From positions 1,178,001 to 1,242,000 of the forward strand of contig NZ_JBBMQM010000001.1 in assembly GCF_038900055.1 (NCBI RefSeq): 64,000 nucleotides of DNA, given 5' to 3'. This stretch comes from Henriciella sp. AS95. Its GTDB lineage: Bacteria > Pseudomonadota > Alphaproteobacteria > Caulobacterales > Hyphomonadaceae. Below are positions 9,428-18,010 of the stretch, one piece after another. Below the pieces are notes generated by a model that did no database searches, was not told the origin of the DNA, and saw only the letters and a list, made by a program, of their open reading frames with translations. Each line of letters starts with the position of its first letter. The stretch's first letter is position 1. The position numbers and the translations under genes were made by a program.

Positions 9428-10123
9428 TCAGCTTTCATTGTAACGATAACCGACGCCATAAAGCGTCTCGATCGCGTCAAACTCATCGTCGACTTCGCGA
9501 AACTTCTTGCGAAGGCGCTTGATGTGGCTGTCGATAGTGCGGTCATCGACGTAGATCTGATCGTCATAGGCTGCGTCCATAAGCTGGTCGCGTGACTTCA
9601 CATAGCCGGGCCGCTGCGCCAGCGACTGCAGGATCAGGAATTCAGTAACGGTGAGACGCACCGGGTCACCATCCCACGAGCAGGCATGGCGGTTCGGGTC
9701 AAGCGTCAGACGACCGCGAACGATCGGTTTCTGGTCGGTTTCCTCATTGCCAGGCTCACCGGCGCGCGAGCGACGCAGAACCGCTTTGACGCGCTCTGAG
9801 AGCAACCGGTTGGAGCAGGGCTTCCGAACAAAATCATCAGCACCGATGTTGAAGCCGATCACCTCGTCGATCTCTTCATCCTTGGAGGTGAGAAAAATAA
9901 CGGGCAATTCAGACGTCTGGCGCAGGCGGCGCAGCAATTCCATACCGTCCATTTTGGGCATCTTGACGTCAAGAATGGCGAGATCAGGCGGCGTTTCGGT
10001 CAAGCCTGACAGGGCGGCAAGTCCATCATGGTAGGTTTTGACGGTATAGCCTTCCGCCTCAAAAAACATTTTCAGCGATGCCACGATGTTCTCGTCATCA
10101 TCCACCAGGGCGATCGTCGCCAT
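9428..10123 (-). CDS. chvI: ChvI response regulator (OmpR family)
   Basis: The 231-residue regulator has a receiver domain ([20 protein letters not shown]; phospho-acceptor Asp52 in [13 protein letters not shown]; Lys of TSKDEEID). An OmpR/PhoB winged helix occupies about 140-231 ([41 protein letters not shown]). The start at 10123 has an ideal AAGGAGG 6 nt upstream; the longer in-frame start at 10216 lacks this. ChvI regulates envelope, acid and host-interaction genes in alphaproteobacteria. A terminator follows. Confidence 0.95.
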   Translation of the reverse strand: MATIALVDDDENIVASLKMFFEAEGYTVKTYHDGLAALSGLTETPPDLAILDVKMPKMDGMELLRRLRQTSELPVIFLTSKDEEIDEVIGFNIGADDFVRKPCSNRLLSERVKAVLRRSRAGEPGNEETDQKPIVRGRLTLDPNRHACSWDGDPVRLTVTEFLILQSLAQRPGYVKSRDQLMDAAYDDQIYVDDRTIDSHIKRLRKKFREVDDEFDAIETLYGVGYRYNES

Positions 10124-10376
10124 TGCTGCCTCCTTCAAACCCAATCCGGCTGAGCCAGGTTGTCTGTACATCGTGTCTTGAACCATGCTTTTCTCCATGC
10201 CGGAACCCCCGGTCAAGGATTAGTGAAGACTGCAGGTGTGGCAGAGCTTGGCGGGGACGAAGACGATTTGAAGGCATTCCGTGTTTCAGATTGCCACAAT
10301 TGTTAACGGATACTCCTCGAGAATTGTGCACGGAACTTGCATTTCGCCTGTCAGGATAGTTCCGAGGACAGCGAAA

Positions 10377-11426
10377 ATGACCGACAATCGTGTAAACTGG
10401 GTCGATTACGGCAAAGGCATCTGCATCATCCTGGTCGTGATGATGCATTCCACGATCAATTATGGTCACATGGTACATGGTACGGGATGGATGCACGATG
10501 TCGTCGCCTTCGCCAAACCGTTCCGCATGCCGGACTTTTTCATGATTGCAGGTCTCTTCCTGTCGCGGTCGATCAATGGCCCGATCCGGGACTATATTGA
10601 CCGCAAGGTCGTCCATTTCGCCTATTTCTACGTGCTGTGGCTTGCGCTTCAGACGGTCGCATTCGAAGCAAATCTGTTGCTGAATGATCCGGCTGCGGTG
10701 GGGATGATTTTCCTGAAGCAGCTGATATTTCCGGCCAGCAGCCTGTGGTTCATCCACCAACTTCTGTTTTTCTATGTGGTGACCCGTCTGGTGCGCCAGC
10801 TGCCTCCGTTCGCCGTTTTCCTCGGCGCGGCTCTGCTGCACGCAGCATTTTATCGCGGCGCCGTCGAGACCGGCTGGTCTGTCACCAACCGTTTCGCGAA
10901 CTGGTATGTCTTCTTCTTTGCAGGCTACGCCTTTGCGCCATTCGTGTTCAAATTCGCAAAAGAGGTGTCAAACCACTTTGAAGTTGCCATTGCGGGTCTT
11001 CTGGCCTGGGCCGTCTGGAATGGCACGATCGTCAGCTTTGGCGTGAGCGAACTGCCCGGTGTCAGCCTGGTTCTCGGCTTTGCAGGCGCTTTCGCCATCG
11101 TCACCGTGGCGTCTCTGATGGCGCGCTTCAGCGTGGGTGAGGTCATCCGTTATGCAGGCAAGAACTCGATCGTGATTTACCTGACATTCTTCATCCCCAT
11201 GAAGGTTGCGCAGAAAGTCTTTGCGTCGACCGGGATCATTCCCGATATCGGCACGGCCAGCCTGCTGGTTCTGGTGATTGGTGTTGCCTCGCCACTGGTC
11301 TTCCATTGGATGATCAAGTCGACGCCGCTGAACTTCCTGTACACCCGGCCGGCCATGTTCCGCCTCGATCAGCGTAAGACGCCGAAGCCCGCTGCGGGAA
11401 GCATTGCCGAGCCTAATCCGACCTAG
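10377..11426 (+). CDS. Acyltransferase 3 family membrane protein
   Basis: The 349-residue protein has about ten hydrophobic segments and the family start NRVNWVDYGKGICIILVVMMHSTI, in which the His of the MH pair is the expected catalytic/acyl-donor residue. FRMPDFFMIAGLFLSRS follows, as in O-acetyltransferases of the OafA/WecH group. Such proteins acylate surface polysaccharides or small molecules at the inner membrane; the substrate here is unknown. The start at 10377 follows GAGGACAGCGAAA. It is a monocistronic gene ending before a strong hairpin. Confidence 0.88.
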   Translation: MTDNRVNWVDYGKGICIILVVMMHSTINYGHMVHGTGWMHDVVAFAKPFRMPDFFMIAGLFLSRSINGPIRDYIDRKVVHFAYFYVLWLALQTVAFEANLLLNDPAAVGMIFLKQLIFPASSLWFIHQLLFFYVVTRLVRQLPPFAVFLGAALLHAAFYRGAVETGWSVTNRFANWYVFFFAGYAFAPFVFKFAKEVSNHFEVAIAGLLAWAVWNGTIVSFGVSELPGVSLVLGFAGAFAIVTVASLMARFSVGEVIRYAGKNSIVIYLTFFIPMKVAQKVFASTGIIPDIGTASLLVLVIGVASPLVFHWMIKSTPLNFLYTRPAMFRLDQRKTPKPAAGSIAEPNPT

Positions 11427-11477
11427 ATATTGCAGGACCGGCAATCGACTTGCCCGTTCATCATGGACTGTCCTATC

Positions 11478-11511
11478 CTCCCGCCTGATGCGCGTCTGCA
11501 TCGGGTGGGAG
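11478..11511 (+). promoter_or_regulatory. Strong hairpin before the caspase-like gene: terminator or RBS-masking element
   Basis: A 14-bp stem with two G-U pairs (arms 11478-11491 and 11498-11511, loop GCGTCT) is followed by AGATTTTAT and the ATG at 11519. The 3' arm contains the GGGAG that would serve as ribosome-binding site. It may terminate the acyltransferase transcript, hide the downstream start signal, or both. Confidence 0.6.
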
Positions 11512-11518
11512 AGATTTT

Positions 11519-13072
11519 ATGCGGATTCTGATCGCGTCGGCACTTGCCGGATTGTTCGCCTTGCCGATGATGGCTGAGCCGCGAATTGCGCTCGTCATTG
11601 GTAATTCGACATATGAAACCCCCGGCTGGGCCTTGGAAAACCCGGAGCGTGATGCGCGCCTGATGAAGGCAGCGCTGGAAGGGCTCGACTACGAAGTGAT
11701 GACGGTCCTCAACGCTGATGAGGACGGCATGGAGCAGGCGTTTGCTGATTTTGGCGCGGCGCTGAAGGAAGCCGGTCCGGATGCGACAGGCTTCTTCTTT
11801 TTTGCAGGCCATGGCGTGCAGTCCGAAGGCCTCAACTATCTGATCCCGACAGACCTCGTCGCCTATAACGAGGCCGACATCTGGGCCAATGCCCCGCGTC
11901 TGGAATTGCTGTTTCGCTATCTGGAAAATGCGGGCAACGCAGCGAACTTCATTGTGCTTGACGCCTGCCGCAATAATCCCTTGCCCGCTGCAGTTCGCAG
12001 CACCGCGGGTGGGCTGGCACCGGCCGGACGTGTGCGTGGAACGCTGATCGCTTATTCGACAGCGCCTGGCGCCGTGGCAGAAGATGGTGTGGACGGAAAC
12101 AGCGAGTTCACGCTGGCCCTGTCCGAACTTATCTCTCAGCCAGGAGTCTCTGCTGAAACGCTGTTCCGGCGGGTGGCGACGCGGGTGGAGCAACGCACGG
12201 GCTATCGCCAACAGCCATGGGTCGAAAGTGGCCTTCGCGGGACGCAGGACTACTGTTTTGCCGGGTGCGACGCCGATGAGGGTGAAAAAGCTGAAGCGGC
12301 GGCTTTGATGGCGTCTCTCACGTCAGAGAGCCCGGGCGTGCTGAAGAGTTTTCTGGCGGCTTTCCCGAACACAAAAAGCCGGTCACTGGTGGAAACTCGC
12401 CTTCGCCAATTGGAGGCGCCGGACCCAACCGAGATGGAAGCCCTGAGTGATGAGGAGGGCGCGTCCCTCACCGATCCATCGGAGTCCCTGGATGCGCCTG
12501 GCGACGTCGACATCTCCCGTGGCTACAACAGTGAGGGCGAGATCATCGATCCCTCTGAAAGCCAGGAAGAGCCGGAAAGCGTCGCGCTTACAGAGGGGCA
12601 GGTGAAAGCGATACTGGGCGTCGATACGCTGATCGGTGACATGGTCTCACCCTGGCGCAAAGATGTCATGCAAACGGCGGCGAAGGCAGCCTTTATGACA
12701 CGGACCAGTGATGGTGCCCCGGAATTCTCGCGGCTTGATGATGACCTGTTTGTCTTTTTCGGTTTCGAGTCCGCAGAGATCACGCCGGAAGCGGCTGAGC
12801 ACCTTGAATTATTTGCAGATTATTCGGCGTCTGGGCACGCTGAAAACGGCACCATACGGGTCGTTTCAGGCTGTTCGGGCGATGAGATGAAGCTGAGTAT
12901 CTGCCGGGAACGGGCGAAGGCAGTGGAAGCCTATTTGGTGGCGCAGGGCGTGCCTCAGGAAGCCTTTGAATCCTATCAGAATTATGGAAAGCACCGGCCC
13001 CTGCAGGACCCTGGTTTCGGTATCGATGAGAAGGCAATGAACCGCTACGCCATGGTCCAGTTACTGGAATAA
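11519..13072 (+). CDS. Secreted caspase-like (peptidase C14) protein with C-terminal OmpA-like domain
   Basis: Residues 1-19 are a signal peptide. Residues about 21-245 are a metacaspase-type p20 domain: RIALVIGNSTYE, catalytic His98 in FFFAGHGVQ and Cys150 in VLDACRNNPLP. An acidic linker rich in Asp/Glu/Ser spans about 265-365. Residues about 400-517 resemble an OmpA/MotB-type peptidoglycan-binding fold (FFGFESAEITPEAAEHLELFADY, then CRERAKAVEAYLVAQGVPQE). Both catalytic residues are intact. Periplasmic caspase homologues exist in alphaproteobacteria; targets are unknown. The C-terminal domain suggests attachment to the cell wall, which is inference. Confidence 0.85.
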   Translation: MRILIASALAGLFALPMMAEPRIALVIGNSTYETPGWALENPERDARLMKAALEGLDYEVMTVLNADEDGMEQAFADFGAALKEAGPDATGFFFFAGHGVQSEGLNYLIPTDLVAYNEADIWANAPRLELLFRYLENAGNAANFIVLDACRNNPLPAAVRSTAGGLAPAGRVRGTLIAYSTAPGAVAEDGVDGNSEFTLALSELISQPGVSAETLFRRVATRVEQRTGYRQQPWVESGLRGTQDYCFAGCDADEGEKAEAAALMASLTSESPGVLKSFLAAFPNTKSRSLVETRLRQLEAPDPTEMEALSDEEGASLTDPSESLDAPGDVDISRGYNSEGEIIDPSESQEEPESVALTEGQVKAILGVDTLIGDMVSPWRKDVMQTAAKAAFMTRTSDGAPEFSRLDDDLFVFFGFESAEITPEAAEHLELFADYSASGHAENGTIRVVSGCSGDEMKLSICRERAKAVEAYLVAQGVPQEAFESYQNYGKHRPLQDPGFGIDEKAMNRYAMVQLLE

Positions 13073-13113
13073 ATCCTCTGGGAATTTCGGTCATTTCAGC
13101 TCGGTTTGGACAG

Positions 13114-13168
13114 GCCGATCTTAGGCCGATTTTAGGCCGATTACGGGCCGATACCGGGCCGATTACAG
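13114..13168. repeat. Five tandem copies of an 11-bp repeat
   Basis: The unit GCCGAT followed by five variable bases (TTTAG, TACGG and similar) occurs five times without gaps. It lies in the 203-bp gap between the caspase-like gene and the MFS gene. The 11-bp period is close to one helical turn, so the conserved half-sites face one side of the DNA. There are no spacers of CRISPR type. Confidence 0.85.
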
Positions 13169-13275
13169 GTCAATGCCGGCCCAGCGCTCGAAAGGGTCGC
13201 GTAGAGTCAATATTGCTTCAGGCGTGAACCAAATTATGTCAGGGCCTTGCATTTGAGTGCCGGGGTCAGGACGTC

Positions 13276-14499
13276 ATGGAAAGCACATCGCCGCCATCCT
13301 CCATGCCCGAGCGTCGTCTCTCGCGAAGCGAAGTTCTGCTTCTCACGCTCGCTTCGGCGGTGGTCACGGCGAACGCCTATTACATCCATCCTATCATCTC
13401 TGAAGTCGCTCGCGGCTTTGATGTCGGTCAGGGGCTCATCGGCATTGTGCCGGGGGCGAACCAGATTGCGCTCGCATTGGGTGTCTTGTTGCTGCTGCCG
13501 CTGGGCGACCGCATCTCAAACCGCAAGCTGGTGACGTTCACCGTGGCCGGGCAGTTCCTGTCGATCACGGGCATGGCGTTCGCGCAGGATTTTCGCCTGT
13601 TCACGCTGGCATCCACGATTCTCGGCTTTTTCACGATCGCGCCATACCTGTTGCCAACCTACGCGTCCAAGCGGGTCGACCCGGCGAGGCTCGGTGCGGT
13701 TACGGCGACGCTGACCACCGGCGTGATCGGTGGCATTCTGGTGGCGCGGGCGGGTGCAGGTGTCATTGCTGAAACGCTCGGCTGGCGGACGGTCTATTAC
13801 CTTGCTGCGGGCCTCATGCTGATCGTGTCGGTGCTTCTGCCATTCATTATGGATGAGCGTGAGGCCGGGAGCGATAAACAGCCCAAGCAAAGCTATTTCA
13901 GCCTGCTTTTCTCGATGTTCGGCCTCGTCAGGCAGAACCCGGAAATCCTGATTTCCGGTTCGATCCAGGGGCTCGGCTTTGGCATCTTCCTGTCGGTCTG
14001 GATGGGGATTGGCCTACACCTGCCGGACATGGGCTATGGTGTCGATACGGTCGGATATCTGGCGGCATTCTCGATCCTCAACCTCTTCACCACACCCTTG
14101 CTGGGAAAACTGGCCGATAATATCGGGCCCTACAAAGCGAGGCTGATTTTCGCGTCAGTGAACTTCCTCGGCGTCTGTCTGCTCTGGCCGATGGGGCACA
14201 GTGTCTGGCTCCTGATCATCCCGATCATGGTGATGACATTTGTCGGGCCGGGCGTCGACATTTCCAGCCGCATGACTTTCCTCAATCTCGACCCAAAAAT
14301 CCGCACCCGCCTGATGACGGTGTACATTGTGATCATGTTCACTGGCGGCGGGATTTCATCGTCTGCGGGGACGGCCGTTTATGATGCGTTTGGCTGGGTC
14401 GGAAACGCCGTCCTTGCCGCGGGGATGTCAGCGACCATGTTCAGCCTCTGCGTGATCGCCTGGTTGTGGAAAGGCCGGGGCGCGGACCAGGCGTCCTAG
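13276..14499 (+). CDS. MFS transporter
   Basis: This 407-residue inner-membrane protein has about 12 hydrophobic segments. The first half has the MFS loop after TM2 in the form PLGDRISNRKLV, and the second half has GKLADNIGPYKARL at the equivalent place. It resembles arabinose-efflux/YnfM-type drug:H+ antiporters, but the substrate is not predictable. AGGA precedes the ATG at 13276. Its stop TAG shares a CTAG palindrome with the stop of the convergent gene, so the two coding regions overlap by 4 bp. Confidence 0.88.
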   Translation: MESTSPPSSMPERRLSRSEVLLLTLASAVVTANAYYIHPIISEVARGFDVGQGLIGIVPGANQIALALGVLLLLPLGDRISNRKLVTFTVAGQFLSITGMAFAQDFRLFTLASTILGFFTIAPYLLPTYASKRVDPARLGAVTATLTTGVIGGILVARAGAGVIAETLGWRTVYYLAAGLMLIVSVLLPFIMDEREAGSDKQPKQSYFSLLFSMFGLVRQNPEILISGSIQGLGFGIFLSVWMGIGLHLPDMGYGVDTVGYLAAFSILNLFTTPLLGKLADNIGPYKARLIFASVNFLGVCLLWPMGHSVWLLIIPIMVMTFVGPGVDISSRMTFLNLDPKIRTRLMTVYIVIMFTGGGISSSAGTAVYDAFGWVGNAVLAAGMSATMFSLCVIAWLWKGRGADQAS

Positions 14500-15170
14500 G
14501 CTCTGATGCTTTCCAGATAATGCGCCCAGGCCGGGTTCAGGCCGACGGTGACGGCCACGATCAGGCCGACGATGAGGAAAGCCGCGCTGATAGAGGTCGA
14601 AGCGTAGACCGTCTTATTCTTGCGCCAATCATACAGGACCGGGACAAGGATCATCAGAATCCAGAGCGGCAGAACAAACAGGCCGGAAAGGCCCATTGAT
14701 GCGAGCAGGCCGATAAGGGCTGGCGGCAGGACAGAGATGCTGGCGTAGATCATGAAGCGCTTGTGAGCGCGCGGCACGCGCCGCCCGATGAAGCCGAGCA
14801 GGTACAGGATCGCAAACGAGACGACGGTCTGGGCGCTGGCGAGCACGGCATAGGGGTCTTCATGGATCAGGAAGTGGCGACCGGCGGCGTAGGCGCCGGT
14901 ATAGATGAGTCCGCCGGCCACTGCGAGACTGAGGACACCAAACCGCTTGTGCCGGATCATGTTGTGACCGCGGATGAGTGTCGCCTGAAACGCAACGAGC
15001 GCATACCAGGTCAGCATGAAGATGGCATGCGCGACGACCGGGAGGGGCGGTTGAGAGTCGTTTGTATAATCGAACGCTGCCCGCCCGCCGAGACCGACCA
15101 GGGCAAGCAGCAGCAGGAACAGGCTGAAATACTGAAAAAAGGGCTCACCGGCCTTTGGGCGTCTTGCCAT
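14496..15170 (-). CDS. Multi-pass membrane protein of unknown function
   Basis: About 224 residues with 6-7 hydrophobic segments: FFQYFSLFLLLLALVGL, VVAHAIFMLTWYALVAFQATL, LSLAVAGGLIYTGAY, VVSFAILYLLGFIG, and two or three more at the C-terminus. The pattern of short loops with conserved His (HAIF, RGHNMIRHKRFG) resembles small DUF2306-like membrane proteins, but I cannot assign a family with certainty. The start is the ATG at 15170 or the GTG at 15179; a GGGAGGG lies just upstream of both. It ends on the CTAG shared with the MFS gene. Confidence 0.7.
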   Translation of the reverse strand: MARRPKAGEPFFQYFSLFLLLLALVGLGGRAAFDYTNDSQPPLPVVAHAIFMLTWYALVAFQATLIRGHNMIRHKRFGVLSLAVAGGLIYTGAYAAGRHFLIHEDPYAVLASAQTVVSFAILYLLGFIGRRVPRAHKRFMIYASISVLPPALIGLLASMGLSGLFVLPLWILMILVPVLYDWRKNKTVYASTSISAAFLIVGLIVAVTVGLNPAWAHYLESIRA

Positions 15171-15261
15171 GCTCTCCACGTCCCTCCCACAGGATCAGGG
15201 AAGTTGGGGCTGGTTCGCGCAATTTTGCAAGATGAGGGGATGAACGGCGCCGGGGCTTGCC

Positions 15262-16302
15262 TCAGCAGGGCAGGGTGATCTCGAACCGCGTCGCCGTATC
15301 GTCCGACAGCACGTTGATCTCGCCGCCATGCGCCTCGACGATCTGCGCGGAGATATAAAGGCCGAGCCCGAGCCCCTGCGGGCTGGCCTGCGGCTTTCCC
15401 TTGAAGAAGGGCCGGAACAGGTTTTCGCGGCTGTCGGCGGGAATGGCCTTGCCGGAATTGGACACCGATATTTTCAGCTTGTCGCCGGTGCGTCCGGCCT
15501 GAATGTGGATGGGCTCGCCTGGCGGGCCATGCGTGACCGCGTTGCCGATAAGGTTCGACATGACCTGCATGATCCGGGCGGCGTCGCATGTGACCGCGCC
15601 CTCAATGTCTACGTCCACCTTGAAGACAGCTGCGGGGTGCGCGTTCCTGATTTCGCTGATGACCTGGGATATCTGGTCCGCCAGATCCGTATGAGGCCGC
15701 TTCTCCAGACCAATACCGTCGCCGAGCCGCACGCGGGCAAAGTCCATCATGTTGCTGATCAGTTCGGACATGCGGGCTGAGCTTGCGCGCATGCCCTGCA
15801 GGACCTTTTCGGATTTTTCACTATGGGACTCACGCGACAGAAGGTTCAGACCTGAGACGATCGAGCCCAGGGGGTTGCGCAGGTCATGTCCGAGGATGGC
15901 GAGAAACTGTTCGCGCAGTTCGGCTTCCAGGCGCTGATCCAGAATGGTCTGGTCACGTTCCTTGTGGTCGGTGACGTCACGTGTCGTGCAGTAGAAAATG
16001 CCTTCTTCGGGCACGGCGACCCATGACAGCCATCGATATTTGCCGTCATTCGTGCGGTATCGGTTCTCGAAACGCAGGACAGGGTGGCCTTTACGCAGCT
16101 CCTCAAACCCTTCCATCGATCGAGCGACATCATCGGGATGGAGGAAATCGAGATAGGGGCGGCCGACCATCTCCTTGGGCGTCCATCCGAGCGTCGCCTC
16201 CCAGGCCGGATTGACGGCGGCAAAGCAACCATTCTGGTCCAGAATGCACAACATGTCCGGGCTAAGGCGCCAGTTCTCGGTCGCTAGATGGTGCTCGTCC
16301 AA
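15262..16302 (-). CDS. Soluble PAS-domain sensor histidine kinase
   Basis: This 346-residue cytosolic kinase has no membrane segment. The PAS domain is at about 12-112 (LSPDMLCILDQNGCFAAVNPAWEATLGWTPKEMVGRPY) and ends with the DVTDHKERD linker. The phospho-acceptor helix FLAILGHDLRNPLGSIVSG carries His139. The ATPase domain has VMSNLIGNAVTHG (N-box) and GLGLGLYISAQIVEAHGG. It starts at TTG 16302 with GGAG seven bases upstream. No response regulator gene is adjacent, so it is an orphan kinase here. Confidence 0.88.
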   Translation of the reverse strand: MDEHHLATENWRLSPDMLCILDQNGCFAAVNPAWEATLGWTPKEMVGRPYLDFLHPDDVARSMEGFEELRKGHPVLRFENRYRTNDGKYRWLSWVAVPEEGIFYCTTRDVTDHKERDQTILDQRLEAELREQFLAILGHDLRNPLGSIVSGLNLLSRESHSEKSEKVLQGMRASSARMSELISNMMDFARVRLGDGIGLEKRPHTDLADQISQVISEIRNAHPAAVFKVDVDIEGAVTCDAARIMQVMSNLIGNAVTHGPPGEPIHIQAGRTGDKLKISVSNSGKAIPADSRENLFRPFFKGKPQASPQGLGLGLYISAQIVEAHGGEINVLSDDTATRFEITLPC

Positions 16303-16579
16303 AAATTTTCTCCAGCGCCTCTGACGTATTTACATCAGATATGCATCCGAACTTCTAGGCTTTCCATAAGCTTCGGCACTGATCGAAATCAGTTTTCTGG
16401 ACGATTTCAGGGTTCCAGGCGGGTTTCGGGCTGTCAGCTGGGACTGCATGCTCGGGTGAGCGTGGCGGCGCGCTGGCGGGCGACTGGCGGCACGGTGGCG
16501 GGCCGCTGGCGTGGCCTGTCGCGCTGGTTTTCGACTTTCTGGAGGCATCTGTTATTCAAACAAAGCCGGGAGTGAATGA

Positions 16580-17041
16580 ATGTCCTTCAAAGCCGATTCA
16601 GCCAAAATCAAACGCTGGCGCGAGGAGCGTCACTGGTCGCAGGAGCACTTGGCCGAGCTTGCTGGCGTTGGTGTGCGCACCGTCCAGCGGATCGAGACGG
16701 GCGAGCCCGCTTCGCAGGAGTCGCTGAAAGCGCTGGCGGCGGCGTTCAATGTCGATGTCATGGCGCTGGCGGTCGACCAGCAGGCCGAGGCGGCGAGCAT
16801 GATCGCGCAGAAGAACGCCAGAGCGCGCGCCATAATGCGGCTGGTCTTCTGGATCCATCTGGCCAGCTGGGCGATGGGTATGCTCATTTTCGCGGGGATC
16901 AGTATCTCCGTCGGCGGGCCGGGCTATGCGATGCTCCAGCCAAGTATCTGGTGGACGGTGGGCCTGTCGGGCCACGCCGTGTCGGTTGTGATCGTCGAAG
17001 TGGTGACGCGGTATCAGGATCAATACGAGGTGGCGGGGTGA
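16580..17041 (+). CDS. XRE-type HTH regulator with C-terminal two-helix membrane domain
   Basis: Residues about 8-62 form a Cro/CI helix-turn-helix (IKRWREERHWSQEHLAELAGVGVRTVQRIETG). Two hydrophobic helices follow (about 90-115 and 122-143), the arrangement of XRE-2TM proteins in which the DNA-binding part hangs from the inner membrane. Length 153. Ligand and targets are unknown. The preceding 277 bp (16303-16579) hold no gene, only a G-rich tract with repeated CTGGCG near 16470-16530. Confidence 0.8.
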   Translation: MSFKADSAKIKRWREERHWSQEHLAELAGVGVRTVQRIETGEPASQESLKALAAAFNVDVMALAVDQQAEAASMIAQKNARARAIMRLVFWIHLASWAMGMLIFAGISISVGGPGYAMLQPSIWWTVGLSGHAVSVVIVEVVTRYQDQYEVAG

Positions 17042-17053
17042 AGATCTCGGGAC

Positions 17054-17183
17054 GGGGATGAGGGGGTGCCAATTTATCAAATCTGCGCCTCACCATGGCT
17101 TGACCATGGTGTCCATCAACCGCCCTTTCATCCAGCCTGAACGGCTGGAGATGGACCCCGGATCAAGTCCGGGGTGACGCCCC
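17054..17183. repeat. 130-bp direct repeat, copy A
   Basis: The copy matches 17727-17856 at the same length and spacing of elements. It contains the palindrome CACCATGG-CTTGA-CCATGGTG and a second hairpin CCCCGGATCAAGTCCGGGG. The two copies flank the GyrI-like gene. Palindromic units of the CCCCGGATC type are widespread intergenic elements in alphaproteobacteria. Confidence 0.85.
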
Positions 17184-17226
17184 GAGGGTGATGGGCTAAA
17201 GCTCTCGCTGAGGTAGGGAGACGCAC

Positions 17227-17691
17227 ATGGCCATCGAGAAGAAGACGCTGCCTGAGCAGCATTATCTGTATGTCGAGCGCGAAGCCGCGATGGGGCCGGA
17301 GATTGGCACGGCGATGGGGTCTGGCTTTGGCGAAGTGTTCGGCTTTGTCGGGCAGGCCGGGATCACGCCGCAGAGCATGCCGATGACGCTCTACACGGCG
17401 ATGCCGGACGGTTCGACGATCAGATTCCACGCAGGCGTATTCGTGTCAGCCGATGATGCCGCGAAGGCGTCGGGCAATGTGAAAGCGGGCGTCATTCCAG
17501 CGGGCGAGGCGGTGACGACGACGCATGTCGGGCCCTACGCGAACATGAACCAGAGCCACCAGGCGGTCTGGGCCCATTGTGACGCTGAAGGGCTGAAGAA
17601 GGCGATGCCGGTCTGGGAAGTCTATGTGGACGATCCCGGCAAGGTCGAGGAAGCCAGGCTCAGGACAGAGATATATCGGCGTGTGGGGTGA
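17227..17691 (+). CDS. GyrI-like small-molecule-binding domain protein
   Basis: A stand-alone 154-residue effector-binding domain of the AraC/BmrR C-terminal (GyrI-like) type, with no DNA-binding part. Typical pieces are TLPEQHYLYVEREAAM at the start, then HAGVFV, IPAGEAVTTTHVGPYANMNQSHQAVWAHC and the final EVYVDDPGKVEEARLRTEIYRRV. Such proteins bind amphipathic or drug-like ligands. A 130-bp repeat copy lies on each side, and a decayed copy of its 3' end lies at 18011-18054, so this locus has been duplicated. Confidence 0.85.
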   Translation: MAIEKKTLPEQHYLYVEREAAMGPEIGTAMGSGFGEVFGFVGQAGITPQSMPMTLYTAMPDGSTIRFHAGVFVSADDAAKASGNVKAGVIPAGEAVTTTHVGPYANMNQSHQAVWAHCDAEGLKKAMPVWEVYVDDPGKVEEARLRTEIYRRVG

Positions 17692-17726
17692 GGCGCCAGC
17701 TCTCTGTTCCCCGCGGGAGAAGGGCC

Positions 17727-17856
17727 GGGGATGAGGGGGCGCTAGGGTCACAGTTCTGCGCCTCACCATGGCTTGACCATGGTGTCCATCTCCCACCGTT
17801 TCATCCAGCCTGAAGGGCAGGAGATGGACCCCGGATCACGTCCGGGGAGACGCCCG
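17727..17856. repeat. 130-bp direct repeat, copy B
   Basis: Second copy of the element at 17054-17183, with both internal palindromes conserved. The rest of the 17692-18089 gap holds a third hairpin (17973-17994, GACCCCTGC-CTGC-GCAGGGGTC) and a gene remnant. Confidence 0.85.
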
Positions 17857-17972
17857 ACCGAATGCGTCTCGTTCGCCGCAGATACCTGCGTGGTTCGGCC
17901 GGCTCACCATGAGGGGCAGGTATCCCAGGCGCCCCACCGGCGTGTTGAGTGAGGCTCAAAAGTCATCCCCTG

Positions 17973-17994
17973 GACCCCTGCCTGCGCAGGGGTC
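17973..17994. repeat. Perfect 9-bp inverted repeat, alphaproteobacterial intergenic type
   Basis: GACCCCTGC and GCAGGGGTC face each other across CTGC. No T-tract follows on either strand, so it is more likely a dispersed palindromic repeat than a terminator. Confidence 0.6.
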
Positions 17995-18010
17995 TGCGGC
18001 GTGGGGCCGG

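Noticed and set aside
10098-12211. Minus-strand frames opposite the acyltransferase and caspase-like genes
   Set aside because: They lack family features, and the plus-strand products have clear ones.
13114-13168. Short tandem repeats considered as a CRISPR array
   Set aside because: Units are 11 bp, contiguous and without spacers; no cas genes nearby.
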